NCBI GenBank assembly: GCA_013152075.1
Contig: JAADHD010000221.1
Coordinates: 1-8,987, forward strand
From: Verrucomicrobiota bacterium
GTDB lineage: Bacteria; Verrucomicrobiota; Verrucomicrobiia; Verrucomicrobiales; DEV007
Direction: 5' to 3'
Length of the DNA: 8,987 nt
The translations under genes and the position numbers were made by a program. Of this stretch, positions 1-7,009 are shown piece after piece (position 1 is the first letter of the stretch; each line of letters starts with the position of its first letter). The notes under the pieces are model-generated. The model did not search any database. It saw only the letters and a program-made list of their open reading frames with translations, and was not told the DNA's origin.

Positions 1-732
1 CCTCATACCATCAGGCGCTGGTTCAAAAAAAACTATGATATGACTTTTCATCAGTTTCAGAGAATGCTGAGAATCAACTACGCGTTCACTAATATCCGGA
101 AAGGGGAATCGGTTACTTTTTCTGCCTTTGAGAGCGGATATGAATCGCTGAGTGGTTTTAATGAAAGTTACCGTTCGATTTTTGGTGAGTCGGCGAGTAA
201 ATCTAAGCATAGAACAGTGGTCAATACCTTGCGATTCAGCTCGCCCATCGGTAGCCTGATCGCTTGCGCCAGTGAAACGGGTGTTTGTTTTCTCGGCTTT
301 GTCGGACAGAAAAAACTGGAGGAGAATGTTGCTGCTATTCAGAAGGAACTGAATGCTGTCATGATCCCTGGGCCGAATCCTCATTTGACTCAGGTTAGGA
401 AAGAGGTGGGCGAATATTTCAAGGCAAGCCGAACCAGATTTTCCGTGCCATTGCATCTCATAGGCACGGATTTCAGGAAACGGGTTTGGGAGGCGTTGTT
501 GAATATTCCCTATGGGACAACGCTCACTTACGGCCAGCAGGCCTCAACTATGAATCATGAAAGGGCCGTGCGCGCGGTAGCATCGGCAAACGCAATGAAT
601 AAAATCAGTATCATCATTCCATGCCATAGAGTTATTGGGGCAAACGGTGAACTTTCAGGGTATGCGGGGGGATTGCCCAAGAAACAATGGTTATTAGATC
701 TAGAAGAAACGAATTCAGGACGAAAACATTGA
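1..732 (+). CDS. ada: Ada-type regulator / O6-methylguanine-DNA methyltransferase, 5' end cut by the window
   Basis: The reading frame is open from the first base, and the codons before the ATG at 40 already read as Ada (an RRWFKK stretch), so that ATG is internal and the true start lies outside. Numbering codons from base 1, residues 1 to about 60 are the second half of an AraC-type helix-turn-helix domain, including the Ada-typical GYESLSGF (46-53). A linker follows, then the methyltransferase domain from about 78 to the end, with IPYGTTLTYG and the active-site PCHRVIG whose acceptor cysteine is residue 208 (base 622). In the family this cysteine takes the alkyl group from O6-methylguanine irreversibly, and a separate N-terminal cysteine domain turns the protein into an activator of repair genes. 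That N-terminal domain would lie off-window and is not seen. The alkA gene 17 bases downstream supports an adaptive-response role. Identification is firm; intactness is unknown. Confidence 0.93.
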   Translation, partial: PHTIRRWFKKNYDMTFHQFQRMLRINYAFTNIRKGESVTFSAFESGYESLSGFNESYRSIFGESASKSKHRTVVNTLRFSSPIGSLIACASETGVCFLGFVGQKKLEENVAAIQKELNAVMIPGPNPHLTQVRKEVGEYFKASRTRFSVPLHLIGTDFRKRVWEALLNIPYGTTLTYGQQASTMNHERAVRAVASANAMNKISIIIPCHRVIGANGELSGYAGGLPKKQWLLDLEETNSGRKH

Positions 733-749
733 TCTTCACTTAACGAAAT

Positions 750-1646
750 ATGGATCAAATTGTTAGCACCACTATTCCGATACCGGATAAGTTCTCTTTC
801 AAAGAAACGCTGGCATTCCTTGATAGGGGTTTTGATGAGTGTCTGTATTTTGTTTCCGAAGGGATCGTATCAAAATTGCTCACGTTTCCAGATGGTGACG
901 GAATTTTAAGGGTCTTCCAGAAAGAGAATGTTTTGCAGATTGAGCTACAAAAAGAGCAAGTGAGTGATGGAGATATGGAGGGCGTGAAGGCCTTGGTATC
1001 AGATTGGTTCGATCTGAATCGGAATATCACCCCCTTTTACAACTTGCTCACTAAACATCCGATCTTGAGTCATTTTGTGAAAGATTTTTACGGTAGTAGA
1101 TTGGTAGGTATCCCCGACCTATATGAGGCGATTTGCTGGGCTATCATCGGTCAACAGATCAACCTGGCTTTTGCTTACAAAGTGAAGAGATCCTTGGTTG
1201 AGGAATATGGCGAACGAAAGGTCTTTGGAGATCGGGTTTATTACACCTTTCCAACACCGGAAAGATTAGCCCAAGCAAGTAGGAAAAAGCTGCGGGCCTT
1301 GAAATTTTCCAGACAAAAAATTGATTACCTAATCATCATCAGTAGAATATTCGCTAATGGAGAAATGAGTAAGGCGATTCTGAGAGCTTTTGATTCTAAA
1401 AAAGGAAAACTGACTAAGCTGATGGAGATCAAAGGGATTGGGATTTGGACGGCCAATTATGTGTTGATGAAATCAATGGGGGAGATGTCTTGTATCACCT
1501 ATGGAGACGCAGGTCTAAATAAAGCCGTGAACAGATTTTTTGACACTGGCAGCAAACCTGATAACGGTAAAATTGATGATATATTCAAAAATTTCGCCGG
1601 TTGGGAATCGTATCTGAATTTTTACCTTTGGCGCTCGTTGGAGTGA
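750..1646 (+). CDS. alkA: DNA-3-methyladenine glycosylase II (AlkA family, HhH-GPD)
   Basis: This is a 298-residue base-excision enzyme that would remove 3-methyladenine and related alkylated bases from DNA. The N-terminal part (about 1-115) is the poorly conserved AlkA-like beta domain. The all-helical HhH-GPD domain begins near AICWAIIGQQIN (about 128-139). The helix-hairpin-helix is LMEIKGIGIWTANYV (224-238), and the expected catalytic aspartate is D253 in YGDAGL (bases 1506-1508). The length is close to E. coli AlkA (282 aa) and to Bacillus-type relatives. The start is the ATG 17 bases after the ada stop. No clear Shine-Dalgarno precedes it and there is no room for a promoter, so cotranscription with ada is likely. 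The gene is AT-rich compared with the genes to the right: hand counts of GC give 25/60 at 781-840 and 22/60 at 1381-1440, against 31/60 at 3241-3300 in comEC. Family assignment is strong; substrate range is inferred. Confidence 0.92.
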   Translation: MDQIVSTTIPIPDKFSFKETLAFLDRGFDECLYFVSEGIVSKLLTFPDGDGILRVFQKENVLQIELQKEQVSDGDMEGVKALVSDWFDLNRNITPFYNLLTKHPILSHFVKDFYGSRLVGIPDLYEAICWAIIGQQINLAFAYKVKRSLVEEYGERKVFGDRVYYTFPTPERLAQASRKKLRALKFSRQKIDYLIIISRIFANGEMSKAILRAFDSKKGKLTKLMEIKGIGIWTANYVLMKSMGEMSCITYGDAGLNKAVNRFFDTGSKPDNGKIDDIFKNFAGWESYLNFYLWRSLE

Positions 1647-1848
1647 TTCTTTGTATTTGAGCTTCAATTTCTATCAGCTCAGTAACGTAGTTGTCGCAAC
1701 AATGATTGATTTCTCGGGGAAGGCAAAGCCATGCAAAGCCAACCTTCGTATTACGAGGGTTGTTTTGGACTACAGCAACACCTGAACCTACCTTCATCTG
1801 CAATACTGGCAGAACCGTCAGATATGGACAAAGGAGCCAGGCTTTCAT
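1585..1848 (-). CDS. Doubtful small ORF (87 aa) with strong ribosome binding site, unknown function
   Basis: I do not recognise this product. The ORF starts 36 bases after the tRNA-Gly 3' end on the same strand, and its last 62 bases run antisense to the end of alkA. The case for it is the start: GAGGAGGTG lies about 9 bases before the ATG (+ strand 1858-1866), the best ribosome binding site in the window. The predicted protein has a short hydrophobic N-terminus (WLLCPYLTVLPVL), a cysteine-rich patch (WLCLPREINHCCDNY, about residues 48-62) and an acidic stretch TELIEIEAQ. No signal peptide or known fold is evident. Against it are the small size, the antisense overlap, and a stable hairpin at 1741-1761 inside the frame. 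It could be a real small protein, a remnant, or chance. Confidence 0.3.
   Translation of the reverse strand: MKAWLLCPYLTVLPVLQMKVGSGVAVVQNNPRNTKVGFAWLCLPREINHCCDNYVTELIEIEAQIQRITPTSAKGKNSDTIPNRRNF
1741..1761 (+). terminator. Hairpin, possible terminator of ada-alkA
   Basis: The arms AACCTTCGT and ACGAGGGTT pair over 9 positions (one G-U) around a 3-base ATT loop. On the + strand a short T-run (TGTTTT) follows, about 95 bases after the alkA stop. This is the only candidate terminator I see for the operon. The T-run is interrupted and the stem is only moderately GC-rich, so efficiency is uncertain. There is no T-run on the - strand side. Confidence 0.35.
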
Positions 1849-1884
1849 AGCTGCTTACACCTCCTCAGAATTTCGAGGAAAAAA

Positions 1885-1958
1885 TGGAGCGGGTAGTGAG
1901 AATCGAACTCACGTAATCAGCTTGGAAGGCTGGAGCTTTACCACTAAGCTATACCCGC
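1885..1958 (-). tRNA. tRNA-Gly (anticodon UCC)
   Basis: The - strand folds as a complete 74-nt cloverleaf with CCA encoded. The acceptor stem is GCGGGTA with TACCCGC. The D arm is GCTT/AAGC with an AGTGGTA loop. The anticodon loop is CTTCCAA with anticodon TCC at + strand 1924-1926. The variable loop is TTAC, and the T arm is GTGAG/CTCAC with loop TTCGATT. The discriminator base is U, as usual for bacterial tRNA-Gly. UCC reads GGA and, by wobble, GGG glycine codons. One oddity is a C-A mismatch at the base of the anticodon stem (positions 27-43, + strand 1933 and 1917). Six Ts (+ strand 1879-1884) follow the CCA directly and may help end transcription. Confidence 0.96.
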
Positions 1959-2161
1959 ATTTCACAGATTGAAGCCTCAACGAGAATCATAAAAAAAGCC
2001 AAGAACTATTCAACAAAAGTTAAAGATTTTGTTCTCTCAATGATTTCCGCTGGTCTCTCGACCTGCGTAACGCTTGCGCGAGCTATTTCCTACGCCAAAT
2101 TCACCGCTCTGCCAAGTCTTTTTGATTCCAAATTTTCCAAAATTGTCCGAGAATCGCCCCT
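1959..2161. other. Intergenic region between tRNA-Gly and comEC
   Basis: About 200 bases separate the divergently oriented tRNA-Gly and comEC. The left part holds the tRNA leader and promoter. The rest (about 2034-2161) should carry the comEC promoter, but I find no convincing -35/-10 pair and no strong Shine-Dalgarno before the GTG at 2162. The + strand frame starting at 2040 is open but shows no protein-like features and runs into comEC in another frame. Confidence 0.6.
1986..2013 (-). promoter_or_regulatory. Candidate promoter of tRNA-Gly
   Basis: On the - strand, TTGAAT (+ strand 2008-2013) and TATGAT (1986-1991) are separated by 16 bases and resemble sigma-70 -35 and -10 boxes (4/6 and 5/6 matches). 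The -10 box lies 27 bases before the first tRNA base, leaving a 5' leader of roughly 20 nt. A perfect 7-bp inverted repeat, AACAAAA/TTTTGTT (2012-2018 and 2027-2033), touches the upstream edge. Assigned by eye only. Confidence 0.5.
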
Positions 2162-4591
2162 GTGCTGGATTCGCTTTTTTCATCATCACCTACATCACGA
2201 CACGGAAATTGGCTTTCCCGTGATCCACTGGCTCTGGCTGCCCTGGCCGCCATCGTCGGCATACTACTTGCTGACTACCTCGCGCTTCAACTTGTCTGGC
2301 TAATAATAAGCATTGTTATTTTGAGTATTTTTGCATTTTATTGCAGACGCAACACGCTGCCGCTCGTCGCGCTCACCGCCGCCACATTCGCCTTAGTCCA
2401 CACCTTAGAACTGCGCTGGATTGGCAGCCTGCCACAAGCCGGTGCACTGCAATTGGAATCAGCGGCGGCGGATACGACGGATTTCTCTTCTCAGGTTTCT
2501 GCACTGGGCCTCGTGATCAACGAGCCTTCGATCAGCCCGGGATTACGACGAGCCACTTGTTTGTTGCAACTGAGTTCCCTGACGGTTGGCAACCAACACT
2601 TTACCGCCCGGAATCATATTCGAATTCGCATCGATCAACTACCCAGGTCCCTGCGCGATATCGCATACGGTGACACGCTACGAATCAGCGGTCAGATTTA
2701 TCGTTTACCCGAGGGCCGCAACCCCGGTTCATTTTCACCGGCAGATTTTTATCGGCGTTCGAATGGTGCCATTGCCGAGATCCGTTGCCACCCTGGACAT
2801 TCCATCGAACGCCTGCATAAGGGCGGTGGTAATGGCCTTATACGTATCGCTCACCGCTCCCGTGACTGGCTCGCTAAAACGATCACCCAAGACCTCGATG
2901 ATGATCCCGCCACTGCATCCATCATCACAGCGATGGTGCTGGGAGCCCGCGAAGATACGCCGGAAGCTATCGAAGAACAATTTCGCCTCAGTGGCGCCCT
3001 GCACATTTTTGCTGTCAGCGGTTTACACATTGGACTGTTTGGCTTGATCATCTGGCAGTTATTAAAACTTTTCCGCGTGCCAAGACGAGTCGCTGTATGG
3101 CTCATTATTCCAGCCATTATATTTTACGCCATCGTTACCGGACTGCGCCCATCCGCCTGCCGCGCTGCTGTCATGGGTTCCATCGTGCTGTTTTCCCTAA
3201 TAGCAGGTCGACGCCCCAGGCTGATCAACAGCCTGGGATTGGCGGCTCTTCTTCTTCTCGCTTACGACACCCAGCAATTATTCCTGCCTGGATTTCAACT
3301 CTCTTTCACCGTTCTGACCGCCATCGCCACTCTCACTCCATTTCTCATGAATTTTTTCGGGCACCCATTTGAAATCGATCCGTTTATTCCTCGCCGACTT
3401 GTTTCTCGATTCCGCTTACTCCTAAGTCAATCCGGCGGCAAAGTGGCCAACTATCTTAGCGTCTCCCTTGCCGCCTGGCTGGGCTCTCTGCCGCTGATCA
3501 TTTATCATTTTCAGCTCGTCACTCCTGTTTCCATCCTGGCCAACTGCTTCCTGGTTCCAATGGCGATGTTAGTCCTGAGCCTGGCCGTCATGAGCCTGAG
3601 CGCTTCACTTGCGCAAATGAGTTTTCTCTCGACTCTTTTCAACAATACCAACTGGCTGGCAGCTAAAACATGCAGCCTTCTCACTGCATTTTTTGCCAGC
3701 CTGCCGGGCGGACATTTTCACTTCAGCTTTACCCCACCCCCCGTCAATACCGAGCACCCTGTTTACATCGCCACCTTAGACACCGGCAGCACCGGAGCCT
3801 GCCATTTTATCTCCTCGAGAAATCCCCCGGACGCCTTGTTTTCTAGGCGATCTTCCTTTCTCATCGACACTGGCAGTTCAAGAAATTTCCAATACACCAC
3901 CCATCCATTTTTCCGTTACCGCGGCATTAATCAATTCCGTAGCCTCTACCTCACCCACAATGATGCCCAACACATCGGAGGCGCCACACTGATCGCGTCG
4001 CGCTATCACCCAGAGCAAATTTTCACACCTCCCCTATTGGACTCTTCCCTGTCCATGAAAAACTTAACCCCGGTCCTGTCGGAACAGCAACTTACACTGA
4101 CTGCCCTGACCACTGGAAAAATCATTCAGACGAATTCGGGAATAAAAATAGAAACCCTGTTTCCCCCTCAACAAAAATCACCCGGACCACGAGCTGACGA
4201 CAACAGCCTTGTGCTACGCTTGCACTGTTCAGGGTGGCGCATCCTGTTCATGGGCGACGCCGGATTTGAAACTGAAAAATGGCTGCTCGAAAATAAAGCT
4301 GCGCAGCTAGCCAGCGATGTAGTGATCAAAGGACAACATGGGTCTGACATCTCAGGGCTTGCGGAATTCCTCCTGGCAGTAGACCCGCTGGCAATAATTG
4401 CCAGCAACCAAAACTTTCCTATCACCGAACAAATCAGCCCAGACTGGCAAAAATTGCTGCACGAAAGAGGAATTGTATTATTCGATCAACAACAGAGCGG
4501 TGGTGTTGAGATTCTCGCTGGACCCGAATCCTTGAAAATTAAAGGCTACCTGAACGGTCAGTCACTGACTTTGAGCAAACGCAAACCCTGA
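2162..4591 (+). CDS. comEC: ComEC/Rec2-family DNA internalization channel
   Basis: This 809-residue polytopic inner-membrane protein would form the channel that carries single-stranded DNA into the cell during natural transformation. An N-terminal hydrophobic segment (about 25-50) leads into a DUF4131-like soluble region. The competence domain follows, with the hallmark LSGALHIFAVSGLHIG (276-291) and many helices to about 525. From about 535 there is a metallo-beta-lactamase-like domain: LIDTGSS (D569), LTHNDAQHIGG (H599, D601, H604), FMGD (D699) and KGQHGSD (Q725-S728). Compared with the usual HxDxDH and HHGS motifs, the second aspartate is glutamine (Q603) and the first histidine of HHGS is glutamine (Q725). 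The usual LDVGQGDA strand reads LDTGSTGA (from about 539). Nuclease or metal function of this domain is therefore doubtful. GTG at 2162 is the only ATG, GTG or TTG after the in-frame stop at 2123. The gene stands alone on this strand. Confidence 0.93.
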   Translation: MLDSLFSSSPTSRHGNWLSRDPLALAALAAIVGILLADYLALQLVWLIISIVILSIFAFYCRRNTLPLVALTAATFALVHTLELRWIGSLPQAGALQLESAAADTTDFSSQVSALGLVINEPSISPGLRRATCLLQLSSLTVGNQHFTARNHIRIRIDQLPRSLRDIAYGDTLRISGQIYRLPEGRNPGSFSPADFYRRSNGAIAEIRCHPGHSIERLHKGGGNGLIRIAHRSRDWLAKTITQDLDDDPATASIITAMVLGAREDTPEAIEEQFRLSGALHIFAVSGLHIGLFGLIIWQLLKLFRVPRRVAVWLIIPAIIFYAIVTGLRPSACRAAVMGSIVLFSLIAGRRPRLINSLGLAALLLLAYDTQQLFLPGFQLSFTVLTAIATLTPFLMNFFGHPFEIDPFIPRRLVSRFRLLLSQSGGKVANYLSVSLAAWLGSLPLIIYHFQLVTPVSILANCFLVPMAMLVLSLAVMSLSASLAQMSFLSTLFNNTNWLAAKTCSLLTAFFASLPGGHFHFSFTPPPVNTEHPVYIATLDTGSTGACHFISSRNPPDALFSRRSSFLIDTGSSRNFQYTTHPFFRYRGINQFRSLYLTHNDAQHIGGATLIASRYHPEQIFTPPLLDSSLSMKNLTPVLSEQQLTLTALTTGKIIQTNSGIKIETLFPPQQKSPGPRADDNSLVLRLHCSGWRILFMGDAGFETEKWLLENKAAQLASDVVIKGQHGSDISGLAEFLLAVDPLAIIASNQNFPITEQISPDWQKLLHERGIVLFDQQQSGGVEILAGPESLKIKGYLNGQSLTLSKRKP

Positions 4592-5178
4592 ATGTGACGC
4601 CCGGCCTCTTTCCACTGCCGCTCAAAATCAGTTTCAGCATAATAGAACGCATCCTCCGGCCAGTCTAAAACTTCAAAGCAGGGGCACTCTTCGACAGCTT
4701 CCTTCGCCACCTCAAAATACTCTTCGTGATCGGTCTTGAACAAAAACTCTCCGCCCTCTTTTAATAAATCCGCTACTGATTTTAAAAATTTTGGCTGAGC
4801 CATCAAGCGCCGTTTGTGATGTTTCTTCTTCGGCCAGGGGTCGGGAAACAGCAGATGCACCCGCTCCGCAGACCCTTTTGGTAACAACCATTCCACCGCA
4901 TAAGTCGTCTCCAGGCGCAAAGCTCGAATATTACCCAAGCCTGCACGATCACTACGTCGGCAAACCTTTCTCACCCGTCCCAGTAAGCGCTCAACTCCGA
5001 GAAAATTTCTTTGCGGAAACTTTTCAGCCATCGACTGCAGAAACCGCCCATCTCCACACCCCAGATCAATTTCCAGGGGAGCGTTCGAACCATCAAACAG
5101 TTCTTCCTCCCTCAGGCGTTGGAACAAGGTTTCCGGATATAGCTCCAGATGGAAGGGTTCAAATTCCGCCGTGCTCAT
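4558..5178 (-). CDS. trmB: tRNA (guanine-N7-)-methyltransferase TrmB
   Basis: This cytoplasmic SAM-dependent enzyme makes m7G at position 46 of the variable loop of tRNAs. The 206 residues are near the usual TrmB size. The SAM-binding motif I is EIDLGCGDG (36-44), and the acidic end of the next strand is GVE (61-63). The family signature FPDPWPKKKHHKRRL spans 111-125, followed by FKTDHEEY (147-154) and the C-terminal ETDFERQWKEAGRHI. All expected key residues are present. The ATG lies 6 bases after the ispG stop, and GGTGGAGG inside the end of ispG sits about 11 bases before it. That suggests the last gene of an rseP-ispG-trmB transcript with translational coupling. Its stop codon lies inside the comEC coding region, so the two genes overlap tail to tail by 34 bp. 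Confidence 0.96.
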   Translation of the reverse strand: MSTAEFEPFHLELYPETLFQRLREEELFDGSNAPLEIDLGCGDGRFLQSMAEKFPQRNFLGVERLLGRVRKVCRRSDRAGLGNIRALRLETTYAVEWLLPKGSAERVHLLFPDPWPKKKHHKRRLMAQPKFLKSVADLLKEGGEFLFKTDHEEYFEVAKEAVEECPCFEVLDWPEDAFYYAETDFERQWKEAGRHIQGLRLLKVSD

Positions 5179-5184
5179 CTTTCA

Positions 5185-6966
5185 TCAGGCCTCCACCGCC
5201 ACCGGCGCATCCACCCACTTGCCGTGCTCACGAATCAACTCCACCAACTGATCCACAGCTTCACTTTCAGGGATATTAAACTTCACCGCTTCTTTCCCCA
5301 CATACAAATTGATCTTGCTCGGCGCACCTCCCACATAACCAAAATCCGCGTCTGCCATTTCGCCCGGGCCATTCACAATGCAACCCATCACCGCAATGCG
5401 AACTCCTTTCAGATGTCCGGTCGCCTCACGAATCAACTGGGTTGTGGACTGTAAATCAAATAAGGTCCGCCCACACGAGGGGCATGCCACGTAATCCGTT
5501 TTGAAAATCCGTGTCCCTGCCGATTGTAAAATATTATAAGCCAATCTCAACGACGCCTCGGCATCAGCTTCGCCACGAACCCACAAGGCATCACCAATAC
5601 CATCACATAACAACGAACCCACTCTCGCACTCGCCGCTAGCAGGGCTTCGTCGACATTCGAATCCGGCACAGCATCCAATTGGTCTTTTAACAAAATCGG
5701 ATGGCGAACCTGTATGCGTGACGCCAACAAACGATACGCTGCCACCACCGGCAATTCCACCCCATCTCTCACCGCCACCATTACCGAATCTGCCCTGTCG
5801 TTGAGCGCTGACACATCGTCATCATCCTGCGGATCAATTTCACAAATCAGATCGCCAGCATTCTCCACTACGATCTCCGGTTGAAATTCTCCCAGAGTCT
5901 CTCGCCGATCCTTCACCGCATCAAACACTTCCTTGCTGGAGACAATCCTCACAGTTTGCTCACCGCCCAAGGCAAAACCATCAATCGTCATTTCCTCGGC
6001 TTGCCTCCGATTGAAATCAAAAGGATCGTAACTAAGCGAATACTGATCGAGGGCCGCGTTGTTCTCACTTCCACCACTCCCTTCCTGATCTACCCACTTC
6101 ACCAAAGCCTGAGCCACGGGAATTTCGTGAATCGAATCCTCCGTCAAACTCACTCGGATCGTATCACCAATACCATCTGCCAACAAGGACCCGATACCTA
6201 TCGCGCTCTTAATACGCCCATCCTCACCATCCCCTGCTTCGGTCACTCCTAAGTGGAGTGGATAATTCCAATCTTCGCCCTCTTCCAACAGGCGCGCAGC
6301 GAGCAAACGATAAGCTTCAATCATCACTTTGGGATTGCTCGCCTTCATTGAAAATACAAATTCATGATAGTCGTGATTTCTCGCAATACGCGCAAACTCG
6401 AGAGCACTTTCCACCATTCCCAAAGGCGTATCGCCATAGCGATTCATGATCCGGTCACTCAATGAACCGTGATTAGTTCCAATCCGCATCGCCACGCCGT
6501 TTTCCTGACAACGTTTCACCAGCGGGGTAAAAGCTTCATCAATCCGGTCGAGCTCCTGCTGATATTCTTCATCCGAATACTCCAGCACCTGGAATTTTTT
6601 CTTGTCCGCATAGTTGCCTGGATTCACTCTCACCTTCTGAACCCACTTGGCTGCCTCCATGGCGGCATCAGGCTTAAAATGAATATCCGCCACCAGCGGC
6701 ACCTCACATCCTGCCGCTCGAATTCCGGCTACGATAAATTCTAAATTTCGGGCAATTTTCCTCGTCTGAGCTGTCACCCGAACGATCTCACAACCCGCTT
6801 CCGCCAACTGCAGTGACTCACGAATGCAGGCATCCGCATCACGGGTATCACTGGTCAGCATCGACTGCACCCGATTGGGATTTTTACCCCCAATCCCAAT
6901 ACCTGCCACCATAACTTCGCGAGTCGATCTTCGCGAATAGCTGAAATAGCCAGGGCAGTAATTCAT
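5185..6966 (-). CDS. ispG: (E)-4-hydroxy-3-methylbut-2-enyl-diphosphate synthase, long form
   Basis: IspG converts methylerythritol cyclodiphosphate to HMBPP, the penultimate MEP-pathway step toward IPP and DMAPP, using a [4Fe-4S] cluster. The N-terminal TIM-barrel domain (about 1-285) shows ADIHF (93-97), VRVNPGNY (112-119), RIGTNHGSLS (161-170) and HLGVTEAGDGEDGR (238-251). The C-terminal iron-sulfur domain has CPSC (C495, C498), C529 in GCIVNGPGE and E536, matching the cluster cysteines and glutamate of the E. coli enzyme. At 593 residues it is about 220 longer than E. coli IspG (372 aa). The extra central domain (about 290-490) is the kind seen in plants, Chlamydiae and Bacteroidota. The start is the only ATG that keeps the expected TREVMV...RVQSM N-terminus; its ribosome binding site is weak. 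It lies 43 bases after rseP and 6 before trmB. Confidence 0.96.
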   Translation of the reverse strand: MNYCPGYFSYSRRSTREVMVAGIGIGGKNPNRVQSMLTSDTRDADACIRESLQLAEAGCEIVRVTAQTRKIARNLEFIVAGIRAAGCEVPLVADIHFKPDAAMEAAKWVQKVRVNPGNYADKKKFQVLEYSDEEYQQELDRIDEAFTPLVKRCQENGVAMRIGTNHGSLSDRIMNRYGDTPLGMVESALEFARIARNHDYHEFVFSMKASNPKVMIEAYRLLAARLLEEGEDWNYPLHLGVTEAGDGEDGRIKSAIGIGSLLADGIGDTIRVSLTEDSIHEIPVAQALVKWVDQEGSGGSENNAALDQYSLSYDPFDFNRRQAEEMTIDGFALGGEQTVRIVSSKEVFDAVKDRRETLGEFQPEIVVENAGDLICEIDPQDDDDVSALNDRADSVMVAVRDGVELPVVAAYRLLASRIQVRHPILLKDQLDAVPDSNVDEALLAASARVGSLLCDGIGDALWVRGEADAEASLRLAYNILQSAGTRIFKTDYVACPSCGRTLFDLQSTTQLIREATGHLKGVRIAVMGCIVNGPGEMADADFGYVGGAPSKINLYVGKEAVKFNIPESEAVDQLVELIREHGKWVDAPVAVEA

Positions 6967-7009
6967 TGCTGCGATTTTGACGGGCTCTGGTCCCTGACGG
7001 AAAAGCTAA

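Noticed and set aside
40..42. ATG at 40 as the start of ada
   Set aside because: The preceding 13 in-frame codons encode conserved Ada helix-turn-helix sequence, so the gene enters from outside the window.
1725..1740. Short repeated GCAAAGCC units as a possible repeat array
   Set aside because: There are only two imperfect copies, with no further units in the window.
1706..1972. Open frame of 88 codons on the + strand
   Set aside because: Its C-terminal half is the antisense of tRNA-Gly, a well-known source of spurious ORFs, and no ribosome binding site precedes it.
2040..2303. Open frame on the + strand overlapping the comEC start
   Set aside because: It overlaps comEC in another frame, has no domain-like features and no ribosome binding site, and comEC accounts for the region.
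4791..5279. 162-codon + strand frame opposite trmB and ispG
   Set aside because: It is a proline-rich antisense shadow of two clearly real genes.
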